From contig NZ_AQXB01000001.1 of the NCBI RefSeq assembly GCF_000375365.1, positions 62,001 to 126,000 of the forward strand: 64,000 nucleotides of DNA, in the 5' to 3' direction. The translations under genes and the position numbers were made by a program. Within the stretch, counting starts at the first letter, position 1. The number at the start of each line of letters is the position of its first letter. The notes under the pieces were generated by a model. It had not been told where the DNA came from and ran no database searches. It saw only the letters and a program-made list of their open reading frames with translations. Source of the stretch: Corynebacterium mastitidis DSM 44356. GTDB taxonomy: Bacteria; Actinomycetota; Actinomycetes; Mycobacteriales; Mycobacteriaceae. Of this stretch, positions 1 through 12,237 are shown one piece after another.

Positions 1-734
1 AAGTAGAGCTGACGCAGACCCAGCAGGGAGAAGGCGTTCGTGGTAAACACCAGGTAGGCCTCCTGGGTGACTCCGTAGATGGCGGGGATGGAGTCCAGGG
101 CAAACATCACGTCCACCATGCCGATGGCCACGAGCGCCACCATGAGCGGGGTGAAGTAGCGCTTGCCGTTCTTCTTCAGGGTCAGGTGATCGGACTCGTA
201 GGTCTCCGTCACCGGCACCACCTTGCGCACCAGCTTAATCACCAGCATGTCCTGGGGGTCGGTGGGCGGGGCGTCGCGCACCTCGTCCGCGATCATCTTG
301 GCGGCGGTAAACAGCAGGAACAGGCCGAAGAGGTAGAACACGTCCGACCAGGCGTTGATGATGGACGCGCCCAGGAGGATAAAGACCAGGCGGAACACCA
401 GGGCCAGCGCGATGCCGATGAGCAGCACCTTCTGCTGGTACTTGCGGGGGATCTGGAAGGCTCCCATGATGAGCGCGAACACGAAGAGGTTGTCCACGGA
501 CAGGGCCTTCTCCGTGACGTAGCCGGTGAAGTACTCCATGCCGTGCTGGTGGTCCCACACGGCGTAGACGAAGCCGCCGAAGACCAGCGCCAGGAGCACG
601 TAGATCACGGACCACCAGGCGGATTCCTTGATGGTGGGCTCGTGCGGCGTGCGCACGTGGGAATAGAAGTCAAAGATAAAGAGTCCGAGGATCACCGCGA
701 AGGTGACCGCCCAGATCCAGAAGGGAACAGTCAT
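1..734 (-). CDS. terC: TerC family integral membrane protein (partial, 3' end outside window)
   Basis: About 244 N-terminal residues are visible; the C-terminus runs off the left edge. The protein opens with a membrane segment (MTVPFWIWAVTFAVILGLF) and carries the TerC hallmarks: an acidic membrane motif ALSVDNLFVFALI and, near the cut, FALDSIPAIYGVTQEAYLVF followed by NAFSLLGLRQLYF. TerC/Alx proteins are membrane metal-ion transporters, several of which export Mn2+. The ATG at 732-734 follows a GGAGGT ribosome site that lies in a hairpin, with a yybP-ykoY-type leader upstream, so metal-responsive control is likely. Manganese export is inferred from family and leader, not shown. Confidence 0.93.
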   Translation of the reverse strand, partial: MTVPFWIWAVTFAVILGLFIFDFYSHVRTPHEPTIKESAWWSVIYVLLALVFGGFVYAVWDHQHGMEYFTGYVTEKALSVDNLFVFALIMGAFQIPRKYQQKVLLIGIALALVFRLVFILLGASIINAWSDVFYLFGLFLLFTAAKMIADEVRDAPPTDPQDMLVIKLVRKVVPVTETYESDHLTLKKNGKRYFTPLMVALVAIGMVDVMFALDSIPAIYGVTQEAYLVFTTNAFSLLGLRQLY

Positions 735-743
735 GCCGCCTCA

Positions 744-776
744 ACCTCCGGTTCGATGGGAAAAATAACCGGAGGT
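744..776 (-). promoter_or_regulatory. RBS-sequestering hairpin before terC (probable riboswitch expression platform)
   Basis: A perfect 10-bp inverted repeat (767-776 with 744-753, 13-nt loop) lies between the aptamer and the terC start. The start-proximal arm contains the GGAGGT ribosome-binding site; the distal arm contains the complementary ACCTCC. Folding would hide the RBS, consistent with translational control by the upstream metal sensor. The regulatory role is inferred. Confidence 0.6.
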
Positions 777-781
777 CTCCC

Positions 782-870
782 CCACTCGCTGATGGCCGAG
801 CCGACATGACCGGGGGCACCTCGGTGCCAGCCGTGTTGACGATCGATGTCGTGGGCGGGGTACTCCCCTC
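782..870 (-). ncRNA. yybP-ykoY (manganese) riboswitch in the terC leader
   Basis: Read on the minus strand, the leader starts with GGGGAGTACCCC (868 down to 857), the characteristic opening of the yybP-ykoY aptamer. It is followed by CGTCAACACGG, GGCACCGAGGTGCC (a small hairpin) and a CCCGGTCATGTCGGC segment. The motif sits directly before a TerC gene, the classic partner of this Mn2+-sensing RNA family. Boundaries are approximate, as no covariance model could be run. Confidence 0.75.
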
Positions 871-891
871 CAATGCGTGATTACTCTAGCA

Positions 892-3800
892 CTAGAAGGC
901 CCCACCCGTGGGATTGTAGGCGGCCTCCACCGCGCGCGGCTCCTCCTCCGGCCCGGCGTCGCCTGGCTCCTCCTTGGGCGCCTCGGCGGGGTCGGCCCCC
1001 TTGATCATCCAGACGATCGTGTCCAGCTCCTCGGGCTTGACCAGCACCTCCCGGGCCTTGGACCCCTCGGAGGGGCCCACCACCCCGCGCGTCTCCATGA
1101 GGTCCATCAGGCGCCCCGCCTTGGCAAAGCCGATGCGCAGCTTGCGCTGCAGCATGGAGGTGGAGCCGAGCTGCGAGGTCACCACCAGCTCCACGGCCTC
1201 CAGCAGGTCGTCCATGTCCTTTCCGATGTCCTCGTCGATCTCCTTCTTCTCCGGGGCCTTCTCCTCGGTGACCCCCTCGGTGTAGTCCGGCTCCGCCTGC
1301 TCCTTGGCGGCCTCGACCACCCGCTGGATCTCCTCGTCGGTGACAAAGGACCCCTGGAGGCGCTGCGGCTTGCCCGCGCCCTGGGGGATAAAGAGGGCGT
1401 CGCCCATGCCGATGAGCTTCTCCGCGCCGCCCTGATCCAGGATCACGCGGGAGTCCGTGAGCGAGGAGGTGGCAAAGGCCAGGCGGGAGGGGACGTTCGT
1501 CTTAATCAGGCCGGTGACCACGTCCACCGAGGGGCGCTGGGTGGCCAGCACGAGGTGGATGCCCGCGGCGCGCGCCTTCTGGGTGATGCGCACGATGGAC
1601 TCCTCGATCTCCTTCGGCGCGGTCATCATCAGGTCCGCCAGCTCGTCCACCACGCACACGATGAAGGGATAGGGGTGATACTCGCGCTGCGAGCCCGCCG
1701 GGGCCTGGATCTCCCCGGAGCGCACCTTGCGGTTGAAGTCCTTGATGTGGCGCACCCGGGCGGCCTTCATGTCCATGTAGCGCTGCTCCATCTCCTCCAC
1801 GAGCCACTGCAGCGCGGCGGAGGCCTTCTTGGGCTGCGTGATGATGGGGGTAATCAGGTGCGGAATCCCCTCGTAGGGGGTCAGCTCCACCATCTTGGGG
1901 TCCACCAGGATCAGGCGCACCTCCTCCGGGGTGGCGCGGGTGAGCAGAGAGACGAGCATGGAGTTCACAAACGCGGACTTGCCCGAGCCGGTGGAGCCCG
2001 CCACCAGCAGGTGCGGCATCTTCTGCACGGAGGCGGAGATGAAGTCGCCCTCGATGTCCTTGCCCAGGCCGATGAGCATGGGGTCCTTGTTCTCCACGGT
2101 GGCGGGCGCGTTGAGCACGTCCGCCAGGCGCACCATCTCGCGGTCCGTGTTGGGCACCTCGATGCCCACGGCGGACTTGCCCGGGATGGGCGTGAGCAGG
2201 CGCACGTTATCGGTGGCCACCGCGTAGGCGAGGTTGGACTGCAGGTTGGTGATCTTGGAGACCTTCACGCCGGGGCCCAGCTCCACCTCGTAGCGGGTGA
2301 CCGTGGGCCCCCGGGAAAACCCGGTGACCGCCGCGTTGACCTTGAACTCCTCGAACACCGCCGTGATCGCCTCGATCATGCGGTCGTTGGCCTCGGAGCG
2401 CTCACGCGGCGGGTCGCCCGCGATGAGCAGCCCGGTGGAGGGCACGCGGTAGTCGCCCCCGGGCTCCCCCATCGCCTCGGGCACGGAGAAGTCCTCGTCC
2501 ATCCCCTCGTCCGTCCCCTCGTCCGCCGCGCTCGCACCGGCTGGGGCCGACGGCACGGACGACGCAGGCGGGCTGGACGGGGCGGGCGGGGTAGGCACGG
2601 CCTCCGGGGTCCGCCGGGAGGCATCCACCCCGGAGCGCGCGATGATCGCCTGGCGGATGGACTCGCGGCTGGTGCTCACGGCGTCGCGCGCGGGGGCCTC
2701 CTCGGGCTCCGGGTAGTCCGGCTCCTCGTCCACCACGGGGAACTCGTCCGTATCGTCCACGGCGGGTGCCACGGGCGCCTCCGGCTCGGGGCGCGCGGCC
2801 CGCTTCGGGCGCTTCGGCGCGGCGGGGCGGCGGGTCGGGGCGGCCGACGCCCCGGCAAAGAGGCCGTCGGGGGCGGGGCCCTCGTCCAGCTCCTCCCCCG
2901 GGGTCTCCTCGTCGTACCCGCGCGGGGCGGGGCGTCGGCGGCGCGGGGTAGTGCGGCGCGGCTCCTCCCCGCGCACGCGGTGCTCCAGCTCCTCGTCCAC
3001 GTGGGCGTAGGCGTCCTCCGGGTCCTCGTCCTCCCGGTCCGCGTTGGCGGAGCTGCGGATCAGCTCCACCAGGTAGTCGTAGCCCTGGCGCACCGTGATC
3101 CCGGTGACCTTCAGCGCGCCGTAGAAGATCACGAGCGCCAGGATGGGGATGGCGAGGTAGCGGCTGAAGCCCATCGCCAGCACGCCCCCGGTGTAGGCCC
3201 CCACGATACCCCCGGCGGCGTCCCTGCCCGCCGCGTGGTGGGGCGCCCCGGCCAGCAGGTGAATGAGCCCGAGCATGGCCACCGCGATCAGGGCGGTCCC
3301 GCCCGAGACGCGCGCCACCGTCTCGCGGGGCTGGCTGGCCCCCATCATGAGCGCCACCGCCAGGGCCACCAGGGCCACGGGCAGCACGAAGGCCCCCGCG
3401 CCGATCACGGCGTGCACGCCCCGGGCGATGAACTCCCCGATGGGCCCCGCGATGTCGAACCACACCGAGGCCCCCAGCACCACGGCCACGCCGATCAGGC
3501 TCAGGCCGATGCCGTCGGAATGCTCGCGCACCCCTTCCATCAGGGAGGCGGACTCCTCCGGGGCCTCGTCCTCCTCGTAGCGTTCCCGCGCTGCCTTTTT
3601 CCTTGGCTTGCTGCTCATATCCTCCGTTTTCTCATCGTCGTCTCGCGCCCCACCCAGGCGTCGGGTCAGGCCCCCCACGCCCGCGGCGGCGGCGCCGAAC
3701 AGGGACTTTATCCCCCCGCTCACGGCCCCCACGGCGCTGCCGGTGCGCTCCTGCGAGGTCTCCGCGGCCCGGAAGGCGGCCGTGGCGGGCACCGCGCCCC

Positions 3801-3906
3801 CCTCCCGGTGCAGCACGGTGGTGCGCTCCTCGGAGCGGCGTCGCGTCTCGCTGGGTCGGGTGCCGGAGCGGCGCGGCTTCCGGGGGGAGGAACTCGTGGC
3901 AGGCAT
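892..3906 (-). CDS. ftsK: DNA translocase FtsK/SpoIIIE
   Basis: 1004 residues. FtsK pumps DNA through the closing septum and promotes dimer resolution at dif. The N-terminus is basic and Ser/Arg-rich (about 1-90), followed by four hydrophobic segments (about 110-280), then an acidic/proline-rich linker. The RecA-like motor has Walker A GSTGSGKS and Walker B-type segments [11 protein letters not shown] and [12 protein letters not shown]. The C-terminus is the winged-helix gamma domain ([21 protein letters not shown]) that reads KOPS-type sequences. I place the start at ATG 3906 ([10 protein letters not shown]); the frame stays open further upstream but overlaps the next gene. Confidence 0.96.
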   Translation of the reverse strand: MPATSSSPRKPRRSGTRPSETRRRSEERTTVLHREGGAVPATAAFRAAETSQERTGSAVGAVSGGIKSLFGAAAAGVGGLTRRLGGARDDDEKTEDMSSKPRKKAARERYEEDEAPEESASLMEGVREHSDGIGLSLIGVAVVLGASVWFDIAGPIGEFIARGVHAVIGAGAFVLPVALVALAVALMMGASQPRETVARVSGGTALIAVAMLGLIHLLAGAPHHAAGRDAAGGIVGAYTGGVLAMGFSRYLAIPILALVIFYGALKVTGITVRQGYDYLVELIRSSANADREDEDPEDAYAHVDEELEHRVRGEEPRRTTPRRRRPAPRGYDEETPGEELDEGPAPDGLFAGASAAPTRRPAAPKRPKRAARPEPEAPVAPAVDDTDEFPVVDEEPDYPEPEEAPARDAVSTSRESIRQAIIARSGVDASRRTPEAVPTPPAPSSPPASSVPSAPAGASAADEGTDEGMDEDFSVPEAMGEPGGDYRVPSTGLLIAGDPPRERSEANDRMIEAITAVFEEFKVNAAVTGFSRGPTVTRYEVELGPGVKVSKITNLQSNLAYAVATDNVRLLTPIPGKSAVGIEVPNTDREMVRLADVLNAPATVENKDPMLIGLGKDIEGDFISASVQKMPHLLVAGSTGSGKSAFVNSMLVSLLTRATPEEVRLILVDPKMVELTPYEGIPHLITPIITQPKKASAALQWLVEEMEQRYMDMKAARVRHIKDFNRKVRSGEIQAPAGSQREYHPYPFIVCVVDELADLMMTAPKEIEESIVRITQKARAAGIHLVLATQRPSVDVVTGLIKTNVPSRLAFATSSLTDSRVILDQGGAEKLIGMGDALFIPQGAGKPQRLQGSFVTDEEIQRVVEAAKEQAEPDYTEGVTEEKAPEKKEIDEDIGKDMDDLLEAVELVVTSQLGSTSMLQRKLRIGFAKAGRLMDLMETRGVVGPSEGSKAREVLVKPEELDTIVWMIKGADPAEAPKEEPGDAGPEEEPRAVEAAYNPTGGAF

Positions 3907-3992
3907 GCGCACAAGAATACTTGTTCTAACCCCACGTTTCACATGCGCCACACCGGAACCCGGAAAAACGCACCGGGCCCCGCCAGTCAGCG

Positions 3993-4619
3993 CTACAGGC
4001 TTGACCGAACGACGCTGCCCTCCGGGCCCTCCACCTCGACCTCCACGGCGGTGCGCCCGCAGCACCACAGAAGGATCTCCCCCGGCTCCCCCTTGACCCG
4101 CACCACGTCGTCCCCGCGCTCGGCCACGCCCCGGCGATCCGCCGCCACCAGGGGGCGCATCCCGGCGCCCTCCAGCACCACGGGGCGCCCGCTGCGCCGC
4201 AGCAGCAGGGCCGACATCCGCCCGCACTGCCGCCACAGCGCCTCGTTGACCCGCCGGGAGAAGTCCCTCGGGGCCGCCTCCCCCGCCCCCCGACGCACGT
4301 CCTCGTGGTGGATGAAGTGCTCCGCCGTGTTCATCGCGGCGTCGAGGAAGCGCACCGGGGAGGCCTTGCCCGGGCCGGAGCCCCACTCCCGCACCACGGC
4401 CTCGTAGGGCCGGGCCTGCACCCGGCGGGTGAGGCTATTGAGGTGCCCCTCCAACGGGGAGACGAACATCCCCAGCGCCGCGTCCGGGCGGCGCTCCCGC
4501 AGCCAGAGGTGTGCCGCCATGTCCCGCGTGGCCCACCCCTCGCACAGCGTGGGGGCCTGCGGCCCCACCTCCAACAACAAATCGCGCAGCCTGGCCCGCT
4601 CGGTAGCAACAAAAGACAT
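3993..4619 (-). CDS. TIGR03085 family protein (DinB / maleylpyruvate-isomerase-like fold)
   Basis: 208 residues, matching the actinobacterial TIGR03085 family: [20 protein letters not shown], then [20 protein letters not shown] and a later FIHHEDVRR. The histidines in AAHLW and FIHHED are the usual metal ligands of mycothiol-dependent DinB-like proteins. The physiological role is unknown; a mycothiol-dependent transferase or isomerase is a guess from the fold. Start taken at ATG 4619; an ATG four codons upstream is possible. It lies between rnj and ftsK, its usual place in corynebacteria. Confidence 0.82.
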   Translation of the reverse strand: MSFVATERARLRDLLLEVGPQAPTLCEGWATRDMAAHLWLRERRPDAALGMFVSPLEGHLNSLTRRVQARPYEAVVREWGSGPGKASPVRFLDAAMNTAEHFIHHEDVRRGAGEAAPRDFSRRVNEALWRQCGRMSALLLRRSGRPVVLEGAGMRPLVAADRRGVAERGDDVVRVKGEPGEILLWCCGRTAVEVEVEGPEGSVVRSSL

Positions 4620-4672
4620 GCGCCCCAGCATAGCCGCCGGGGCGCATGGTCCTCGCCGCGCGGGCGCGGCGG
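4620..4672 (-). terminator. Two hairpins between rnj and the TIGR03085 gene
   Basis: Stem 4654-4660/4665-4671 (CGCCGCG with CGCGGCG) lies just after the rnj stop, and stem 4620-4626/4639-4645 (GCGCCCC with GGGGCGC) just before the next start. Neither has a U-tract, so either attenuation or RNA processing is possible. Confidence 0.35.
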
Positions 4673-4680
4673 GGGCGTAT

Positions 4681-6681
4681 TTACAGGGACTCGCGCGCGG
4701 AGTCCACGTCCTCGTCGTCCGCCGGGCCATCCTGGTCCGAGGACATCGGGATGACCGTGGGCAGGATCATCGGCTCGCGGCGCCACTTCTGCTCCACAAA
4801 GCGCGAAACCTTGCGGCGCAGCTGCTGCACCATGCGGTAGGGATCGTTCTCGCCCTCGGCGGCCAGGTCGTCCATGGTCGTCTGGGCCAGCTCGCGCACC
4901 TGGGGCACCATGGAGCGGTCGTCCTCGGCAAAGCCCTTGGTCTGCACCGTGGGCGCCTCCAGCAGGCGGCCCGTGCGGTTGTCGATCACGGCGGTGATGC
5001 TCACGATGCCGCCCTCGCCCAGGGAGGTGCGGTCCGCCAGCACGTCCGAGTCCACCTCGCCCATGGTCACGCCATCGACGTAGAGGTGGCCCACCGGCAC
5101 CTGGCCCACCACGCTGGCGCGGCCGTTGACCAGGTCCACCACCACGCCGTTTTGGGCCAGCACGGTGCGGTCCTCCGGCACGCCGGTGGCGATCGCCAGC
5201 TCCTTGTTGGCGCGCAGGTGGCGCCACTCGCCGTGCACCGGCATGGCGTTGCGGGGGCGCGCGGCGTTCCACAGGAACAGCAGCTCGCCCGCGTAGCCGT
5301 GGCCGGAGGTGTGCACCTTGGCGTCGCGGCCGGTGATCACCGTGGCGCCGATCTGAGAGAGCATGTTGATGACCCCGAACACCGCCTCCTCGTTGCCCGG
5401 CACCAGGGAGGAGGACAGGATGATGAGATCGCCGTCGCGCACCGTGATCTGGCGGTGCTCGCGGCGGGCCATGCGGGACAGGGCCGCCATCGGCTCGCCC
5501 TGGGTGCCCGTGGTAATCAGGAGCACCTTGTGCGGGGCCATCTTGGCGGCGTCGTCCATGGACACGATGGTCCCGCGCGGGGCCTTGAGGTAGCCGAGCT
5601 TCTCCGCGATTTCCATGTTGCGGATCATGGAGCGCCCGTTGAAGGCCACCTTGCGCCCCGCCGCCACGGCGGCGTCCACGGCGGCCTGCACCCGGTACAC
5701 GTTGGAGGCAAAGGAGGCCAGGATCACGCGCTGCTTGGCCTCGCTGATCAAGCGGCGCAGCGTGGGGGCGATCTCCGCCTCCGAGCCGGAGACGCCGGGC
5801 GTGGTGGCGTTGGTGGAATCGCAGAGCATGAGGTCCACGCCCTCGTCGCCAAAGCGCGAGAGCGCAGGCAGGTCCGTGGGGCGGCCGTCCGTGGGGGTCT
5901 GGTCCACCTTGATGTCGCCGGTGTGGATCACCAGGCCCGCGCCCGTCTTGATGGCGATGCCCAGGCAGTCCGGCACCGAGTGGTTGACGTGCCAGAAGCG
6001 CAGGTTGAAGGGGCCGCGATTCTCGTTCGAGTCCTCGTTGACCTCGATGAGCTTGGGCCGCTGGCGGTGCTCCTTGCACTTGGCGGCGATGAGCGCCACC
6101 GTGAAGCGCGAGGCCAGGATCGGAATGTCCGGGCGCAGCTTGAGCAGCCACGGGATGGCACCGATGTGGTCCTCGTGTCCGTGGGTAATCACCAGGGCGT
6201 CCACGCGGTCCAGGTGCTTTTCGATGGGCCCGAAGTCCGGGAGGATCAGGTCCACGCCCGGCTCGCTCGACGTCGGGAACAGCACGCCACAGTCCACGAT
6301 GAGGAGGCGGTTGTTGTACTCAAAGACGGTCATGTTGCGGCCGATCTCGGAGATGCCGCCGAGGGCGTAGATGCGCAGGCCGTTCTTGGGGGCCTTGGGC
6401 GGGGCGGGCAGGCGCTTGGTGAGGTCCGCGCCCTGCATGGACTTAACCACGTTGCGGCGGTTGCCGCCGCCCCCGTTCCCGGAGTTGTTGCGGCCGCCGC
6501 GGCGGCCCTTGCCGCCGCGCTTACCACCGTTGTTGCCGCCCTGGGCGCGGCCCTGGGGGGCGTCGTTCTTGGCGCCGTTGCCGTTTCCGTTGTTCTTCTC
6601 CGGGGCCTGAAACACCGGGGCTTCCTCCGGGGGCCCGGCCTTGCGGGTTACCTTGCGGGAACGGTTTCGGGTTTCGCTCAT
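4681..6681 (-). CDS. rnj: Ribonuclease J
   Basis: 666 residues; a beta-CASP metallo-beta-lactamase nuclease with 5'-3' exo- and endonuclease activity in mRNA decay and rRNA maturation. The zinc-binding motif VITHGHEDHIGAIPWLL is present, with further metal and substrate motifs DCGVLF and TGTQGEPMAALSRMA and the beta-CASP end HTSGHGYAGELLFLWNAARP. The first ~90 residues are a low-complexity Gly/Asn/Arg-rich tail typical of actinobacterial RNase J, probably an RNA-contacting extension. The start lies 2 nt after the dapA stop, so the two are cotranscribed. Confidence 0.96.
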   Translation of the reverse strand: MSETRNRSRKVTRKAGPPEEAPVFQAPEKNNGNGNGAKNDAPQGRAQGGNNGGKRGGKGRRGGRNNSGNGGGGNRRNVVKSMQGADLTKRLPAPPKAPKNGLRIYALGGISEIGRNMTVFEYNNRLLIVDCGVLFPTSSEPGVDLILPDFGPIEKHLDRVDALVITHGHEDHIGAIPWLLKLRPDIPILASRFTVALIAAKCKEHRQRPKLIEVNEDSNENRGPFNLRFWHVNHSVPDCLGIAIKTGAGLVIHTGDIKVDQTPTDGRPTDLPALSRFGDEGVDLMLCDSTNATTPGVSGSEAEIAPTLRRLISEAKQRVILASFASNVYRVQAAVDAAVAAGRKVAFNGRSMIRNMEIAEKLGYLKAPRGTIVSMDDAAKMAPHKVLLITTGTQGEPMAALSRMARREHRQITVRDGDLIILSSSLVPGNEEAVFGVINMLSQIGATVITGRDAKVHTSGHGYAGELLFLWNAARPRNAMPVHGEWRHLRANKELAIATGVPEDRTVLAQNGVVVDLVNGRASVVGQVPVGHLYVDGVTMGEVDSDVLADRTSLGEGGIVSITAVIDNRTGRLLEAPTVQTKGFAEDDRSMVPQVRELAQTTMDDLAAEGENDPYRMVQQLRRKVSRFVEQKWRREPMILPTVIPMSSDQDGPADDEDVDSARESL

Positions 6682-6683
6682 AT

Positions 6684-8400
<1,717 letters not shown>

Positions 8401-8401
8401 G

Positions 8402-9175
<774 letters not shown>

Positions 9176-9235
9176 CTAAAAATACGTGTTCCACGCTAGC
9201 GCAGCCGCGCTCGGGGCGCGTCTGCGGGGACGACG

Positions 9236-9271
9236 AAAACCCCGCCGCGCCCCGTACGGGGCGCGGCGGGG
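9236..9271 (-). terminator. Rho-independent terminator of pnp
   Basis: Perfect 14-bp GC stem (9258-9271 with 9240-9253, GTAC turn) followed on the minus strand by TTTT (9239-9236), placed 25 nt after the pnp stop. Confidence 0.85.
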
Positions 9272-9296
9272 TGGTTGCGGGGTAGCTCCGGAGGGC

Positions 9297-11621
9297 CTAC
9301 TCCTCCACGGGCACGAGGGAGAGCTTGCCGCGGTTGTCGATGTCCGCGATCTCCACCTCCACCTTGTCGCCCACGTTGATGACGTCCTCCACCTTGTCGA
9401 TCCGCTTGTTGCCGCCCAGGTTGGAGATGTGGATCAGCCCGTCGCGGCCCGGGGCGATGGAGACGAAGGCTCCGAAGGCCACCGTCTTGACCACGGTGCC
9501 CAGGAAGCGCTCGCCCACCTTGGGCAGCTGCGGGTTGGCGATGCCGTTGATCTTCTCCACCGCGGCGTCGGCGGCGTCGCCGCTGGTGGCCGAGACGTAC
9601 ACGGTGCCGTCCTCCTCGATGGAGATCTCCGCGCCCGTCTCCTCCGTGATGGCGTTGATGGTCTTGCCCTTGGGGCCGATCAGCTCGCCGATCTTGCTCA
9701 CCGGGACGGTCACGGTCACGATCTTGGGGGCCAGGCCGCTCATCTCGTCGGGGCCGTCGATGACCTCCATCATGGTGTCCAGGATGGTCAGGCGCGCCTC
9801 GCGGGCCTGGTCCAGCGCGGAGGCCAGCACCTTGGAGGGGATGCCGTCGAGCTTGGTGTCCAGTTGCAGGGCGGTGATGAACTCGCCGGTGCCCGCCACC
9901 TTGAAGTCCATGTCCCCGAACGCGTCCTCCGCGCCCAGGATGTCCGTGAGCGCCACGTACTGCGTCTTGCCCTCGACCTCGCCGGAAACCAGCCCCATCG
10001 CGATGCCCGCCACGGGGGCCTTCAGCGGCACGCCGGCGTTGTACAGGGACAGCACGGAGGCGCACACCGAGCCCATGGAGGTGGAACCGTTGGAGCCCAG
10101 GGCCTCGGAGACCTGGCGGATGGTGTAGGGGAACTCCTCGCGGGAGGGGATCACCGGGGACACCGCGCGCTCGGCCAGCGCACCGTGGCCGATCTCGCGG
10201 CGCTTGGGCGAGCCCACGCGGCCCGTCTCGCCCGTGGAATAGGGCGGGAAGTTGTAGTGGTGGATGTAGCGCTTGGACTTCACCGGGGTCAGCGAGTCGA
10301 TCTGCTGCTCCATCTTGAGCATGTCCAGCGTGGTCACGCCCAGGATCTGCGTCTCGCCGCGCTCGAAGAGCGAGGAGCCGTGGGCGCGCGGCACCAGGTC
10401 CACCTCCACCCCGAGGTCGCGGATGTCCGTCAGGCCGCGGCCGTCGATGCGGAAGCCGTCGGTGAGGATCATCTCGCGCACGATGTCCTTCATCACCGCG
10501 CCGTAGGCCGCCTTGATCTGCTTGGCGGCGGCCTCCTCGTCCTCGTCCTGGGCGAGGCGATCCAGGAGCTGCTCCTCCACCTCGGCGTAGAAGGCATCCG
10601 TGGCCTCGTCGCGCTCCTGCTTGCCCGCGATGGTCAGCAGCTTGCGCAGCTTCTTGGCCGCCTTCTTCTCCACCGCCGAGCGAATCTCCTCGGTGTAGGA
10701 GGGGAACAGCGGGAACTCGCGCTCCTCCTTGGCGGCGCGCTCGGCCAGGCCCTCCTGGGCGCGGCAGAGGGTGGCCAGGAAGGGCTTGGCGGCCTCGATA
10801 CCCTCGGCCACCACGGACTCCGTGGGGGCGGGCGCACCCTGGGCAATGCGGTCCACCACCGTCTCGCCCGCGCCGGCCTCCACCATCATGATCGCCACGT
10901 CCTCGACCGTGCGGCGGCCCTGGCGACGCTTGACGATGCGCCCGGCCACCACCAGCTCGAACAGGGCCTCCTCGTGCTGCTGCGCCGTGGGGAAGGCCAC
11001 CCACTGCCCCTTGGGGTGGTCCTCGTCCGCGATGAGCGCCATGCGCACGCCCGCGACCGCGCCGGAGACCGGCAGGCCGGAGAGCTGGGTGGCGGCGGAG
11101 GCGCCGTTGATGGCCACCACGTCGTAAAAGTCCTCGGGGTCCTGGGACATCACGGTGATGACGATCTGCACCTCGTTGCGCAGGCCCTTGGTGAAGGTGG
11201 GGCGCAGCGGGCGGTCGATCAGGCGACAGGCCAGGATCGCGTCGGTGCTGGGGCGGCCCTCGCGGCGGAAGAAGGAGCCGGGGATGCGCCCGGCGGCGTA
11301 CATCCGCTCCTCCACGTCCACGGTGAGCGGGAAGAAGTCCAGGCCCTCGCGGGGCTTGCTGGAGGCCGTGGTGGTGGCCAGCAGCATCGTGTCCTCGTCG
11401 AGGTACGTGGTCACCGCGCCGTCGGCCTGGCGGGCGAGCTGGCCCGTCTCGAACCGCACCTCGCGGGTGCCAAAGTCGCCGTTGTCGATGGTGGCGATGG
11501 CCTCGGTGATGCCGTACTCCTCGTCGAAGTTAAACTCGAGGTTCTTCTCGACGTTCTTCAGGGGGTTGGCGTCGTTCTTCCGGCCAGAATTGCTCTTCCC
11601 GGACTGAGATTTTCTAGGCAA
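9297..11621 (-). CDS. pnp: Polyribonucleotide nucleotidyltransferase (PNPase / GpsI)
   Basis: 774 residues; phosphorolytic 3'-5' exonuclease of RNA turnover, which in actinobacteria also adds 3' tails. Two RNase PH domains are visible (first about 45-190 with [22 protein letters not shown] and RREGRPS; second about 375-580 with [34 protein letters not shown] and the [15 protein letters not shown] active-site block). A KH domain ([21 protein letters not shown]) and a C-terminal S1 domain ([20 protein letters not shown]) follow. The N-terminus is a basic Ser/Lys-rich tail. Confidence 0.97.
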   Translation of the reverse strand: MPRKSQSGKSNSGRKNDANPLKNVEKNLEFNFDEEYGITEAIATIDNGDFGTREVRFETGQLARQADGAVTTYLDEDTMLLATTTASSKPREGLDFFPLTVDVEERMYAAGRIPGSFFRREGRPSTDAILACRLIDRPLRPTFTKGLRNEVQIVITVMSQDPEDFYDVVAINGASAATQLSGLPVSGAVAGVRMALIADEDHPKGQWVAFPTAQQHEEALFELVVAGRIVKRRQGRRTVEDVAIMMVEAGAGETVVDRIAQGAPAPTESVVAEGIEAAKPFLATLCRAQEGLAERAAKEEREFPLFPSYTEEIRSAVEKKAAKKLRKLLTIAGKQERDEATDAFYAEVEEQLLDRLAQDEDEEAAAKQIKAAYGAVMKDIVREMILTDGFRIDGRGLTDIRDLGVEVDLVPRAHGSSLFERGETQILGVTTLDMLKMEQQIDSLTPVKSKRYIHHYNFPPYSTGETGRVGSPKRREIGHGALAERAVSPVIPSREEFPYTIRQVSEALGSNGSTSMGSVCASVLSLYNAGVPLKAPVAGIAMGLVSGEVEGKTQYVALTDILGAEDAFGDMDFKVAGTGEFITALQLDTKLDGIPSKVLASALDQAREARLTILDTMMEVIDGPDEMSGLAPKIVTVTVPVSKIGELIGPKGKTINAITEETGAEISIEEDGTVYVSATSGDAADAAVEKINGIANPQLPKVGERFLGTVVKTVAFGAFVSIAPGRDGLIHISNLGGNKRIDKVEDVINVGDKVEVEIADIDNRGKLSLVPVEE

Positions 11622-11800
11622 AGGGGTGCCCTCCTATAGGCGCGTAGCAGCCTGGCGATCGTCGGTGCCGCCTTCTTCTTCATTTCTGCTACGAACAGCC
11701 CCAACCCTAACACGCCCGGGCGGCGCGGGCGCGGCGCCACCCCAGCCCCGCCCCTGCAACACCCCGACGGCACCGCCCCCACACCCCCACCTACGCCAAC

Positions 11801-11838
11801 GGCCCCGCCTCGCCCCTGTGAGAGGGGAAGGCGGGGCC
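11801..11838 (-). terminator. Strong hairpin in the rpsO-pnp intergenic region
   Basis: A 10-bp outer stem (GGCCCCGCCT with AGGCGGGGCC) continues into a 5-bp inner stem (CCCCT with AGGGG) around GTG. No U-tract is seen. It sits 27 nt after the rpsO stop; it may terminate, attenuate, or be a processing site in the pnp leader, as rpsO-pnp junctions have in other bacteria. Confidence 0.55.
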
Positions 11839-11864
11839 GGGAAACGCCCTGTGGGCCCTGCGGC

Positions 11865-12134
11865 CTAGCGGCGCAGGCCCAGGCGGGAGATCAGGTCGCG
11901 GTAGCGATCGATGTTCGTCTCCGAGAGGTAGTTGAGCAGGCCACGGCGACGACCGACCATCAGCAGCAGGCCGCGGCGGGAGTGGTGATCGTGCTTGTGG
12001 GTCTTCAGGTGCTCGGTCAGGTTAGAGATGCGCTCCGTGAGCAGCGCCACCTGCGCCTCGGGGGAGCCCGTATCGGTCTCGTGGAGGCCGTACTGGGACA
12101 GGATTTCCTTCTTCTTCTCAGCGCCCAGGGACAT
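11865..12134 (-). CDS. rpsO: 30S ribosomal protein S15
   Basis: 89 residues, exactly the usual S15 length from the ATG at 12134 ([16 protein letters not shown]). Conserved RNA-binding features are [35 protein letters not shown] and the end [10 protein letters not shown]. It binds 16S rRNA in the platform of the small subunit. An ATG four codons upstream overlaps the AGAGGTG ribosome site and is less likely. It lies upstream of pnp, the classical arrangement. Confidence 0.97.
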   Translation of the reverse strand: MSLGAEKKKEILSQYGLHETDTGSPEAQVALLTERISNLTEHLKTHKHDHHSRRGLLLMVGRRRGLLNYLSETNIDRYRDLISRLGLRR

Positions 12135-12186
12135 TGAGATCATCACCTCTTGGTTATTTCAGTCCACACGAAAAAGAACATACGGA

Positions 12187-12212
12187 GGCAACTACTGTGG
12201 ACCGCAGTTGCC
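12187..12212 (-). promoter_or_regulatory. Hairpin in the rpsO leader / MFS 3' region
   Basis: A 7-bp stem (GGCAACT with AGTTGCC, 12-nt loop) is followed on the minus strand by a T-rich stretch, between the MFS stop (12238) and the rpsO start. It could terminate the upstream operon or be part of an S15-responsive leader; I cannot tell which. Confidence 0.35.
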
Positions 12213-12237
12213 AGGCCGACGTACAGGATAACAGGAA

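Noticed and set aside
877..4407. A 1176-codon open frame on the plus strand opposite ftsK
   Set aside because: It is an antisense shadow in GC-rich DNA: composition is His/Arg/Gly-heavy with no family, while the opposite strand encodes a complete FtsK.
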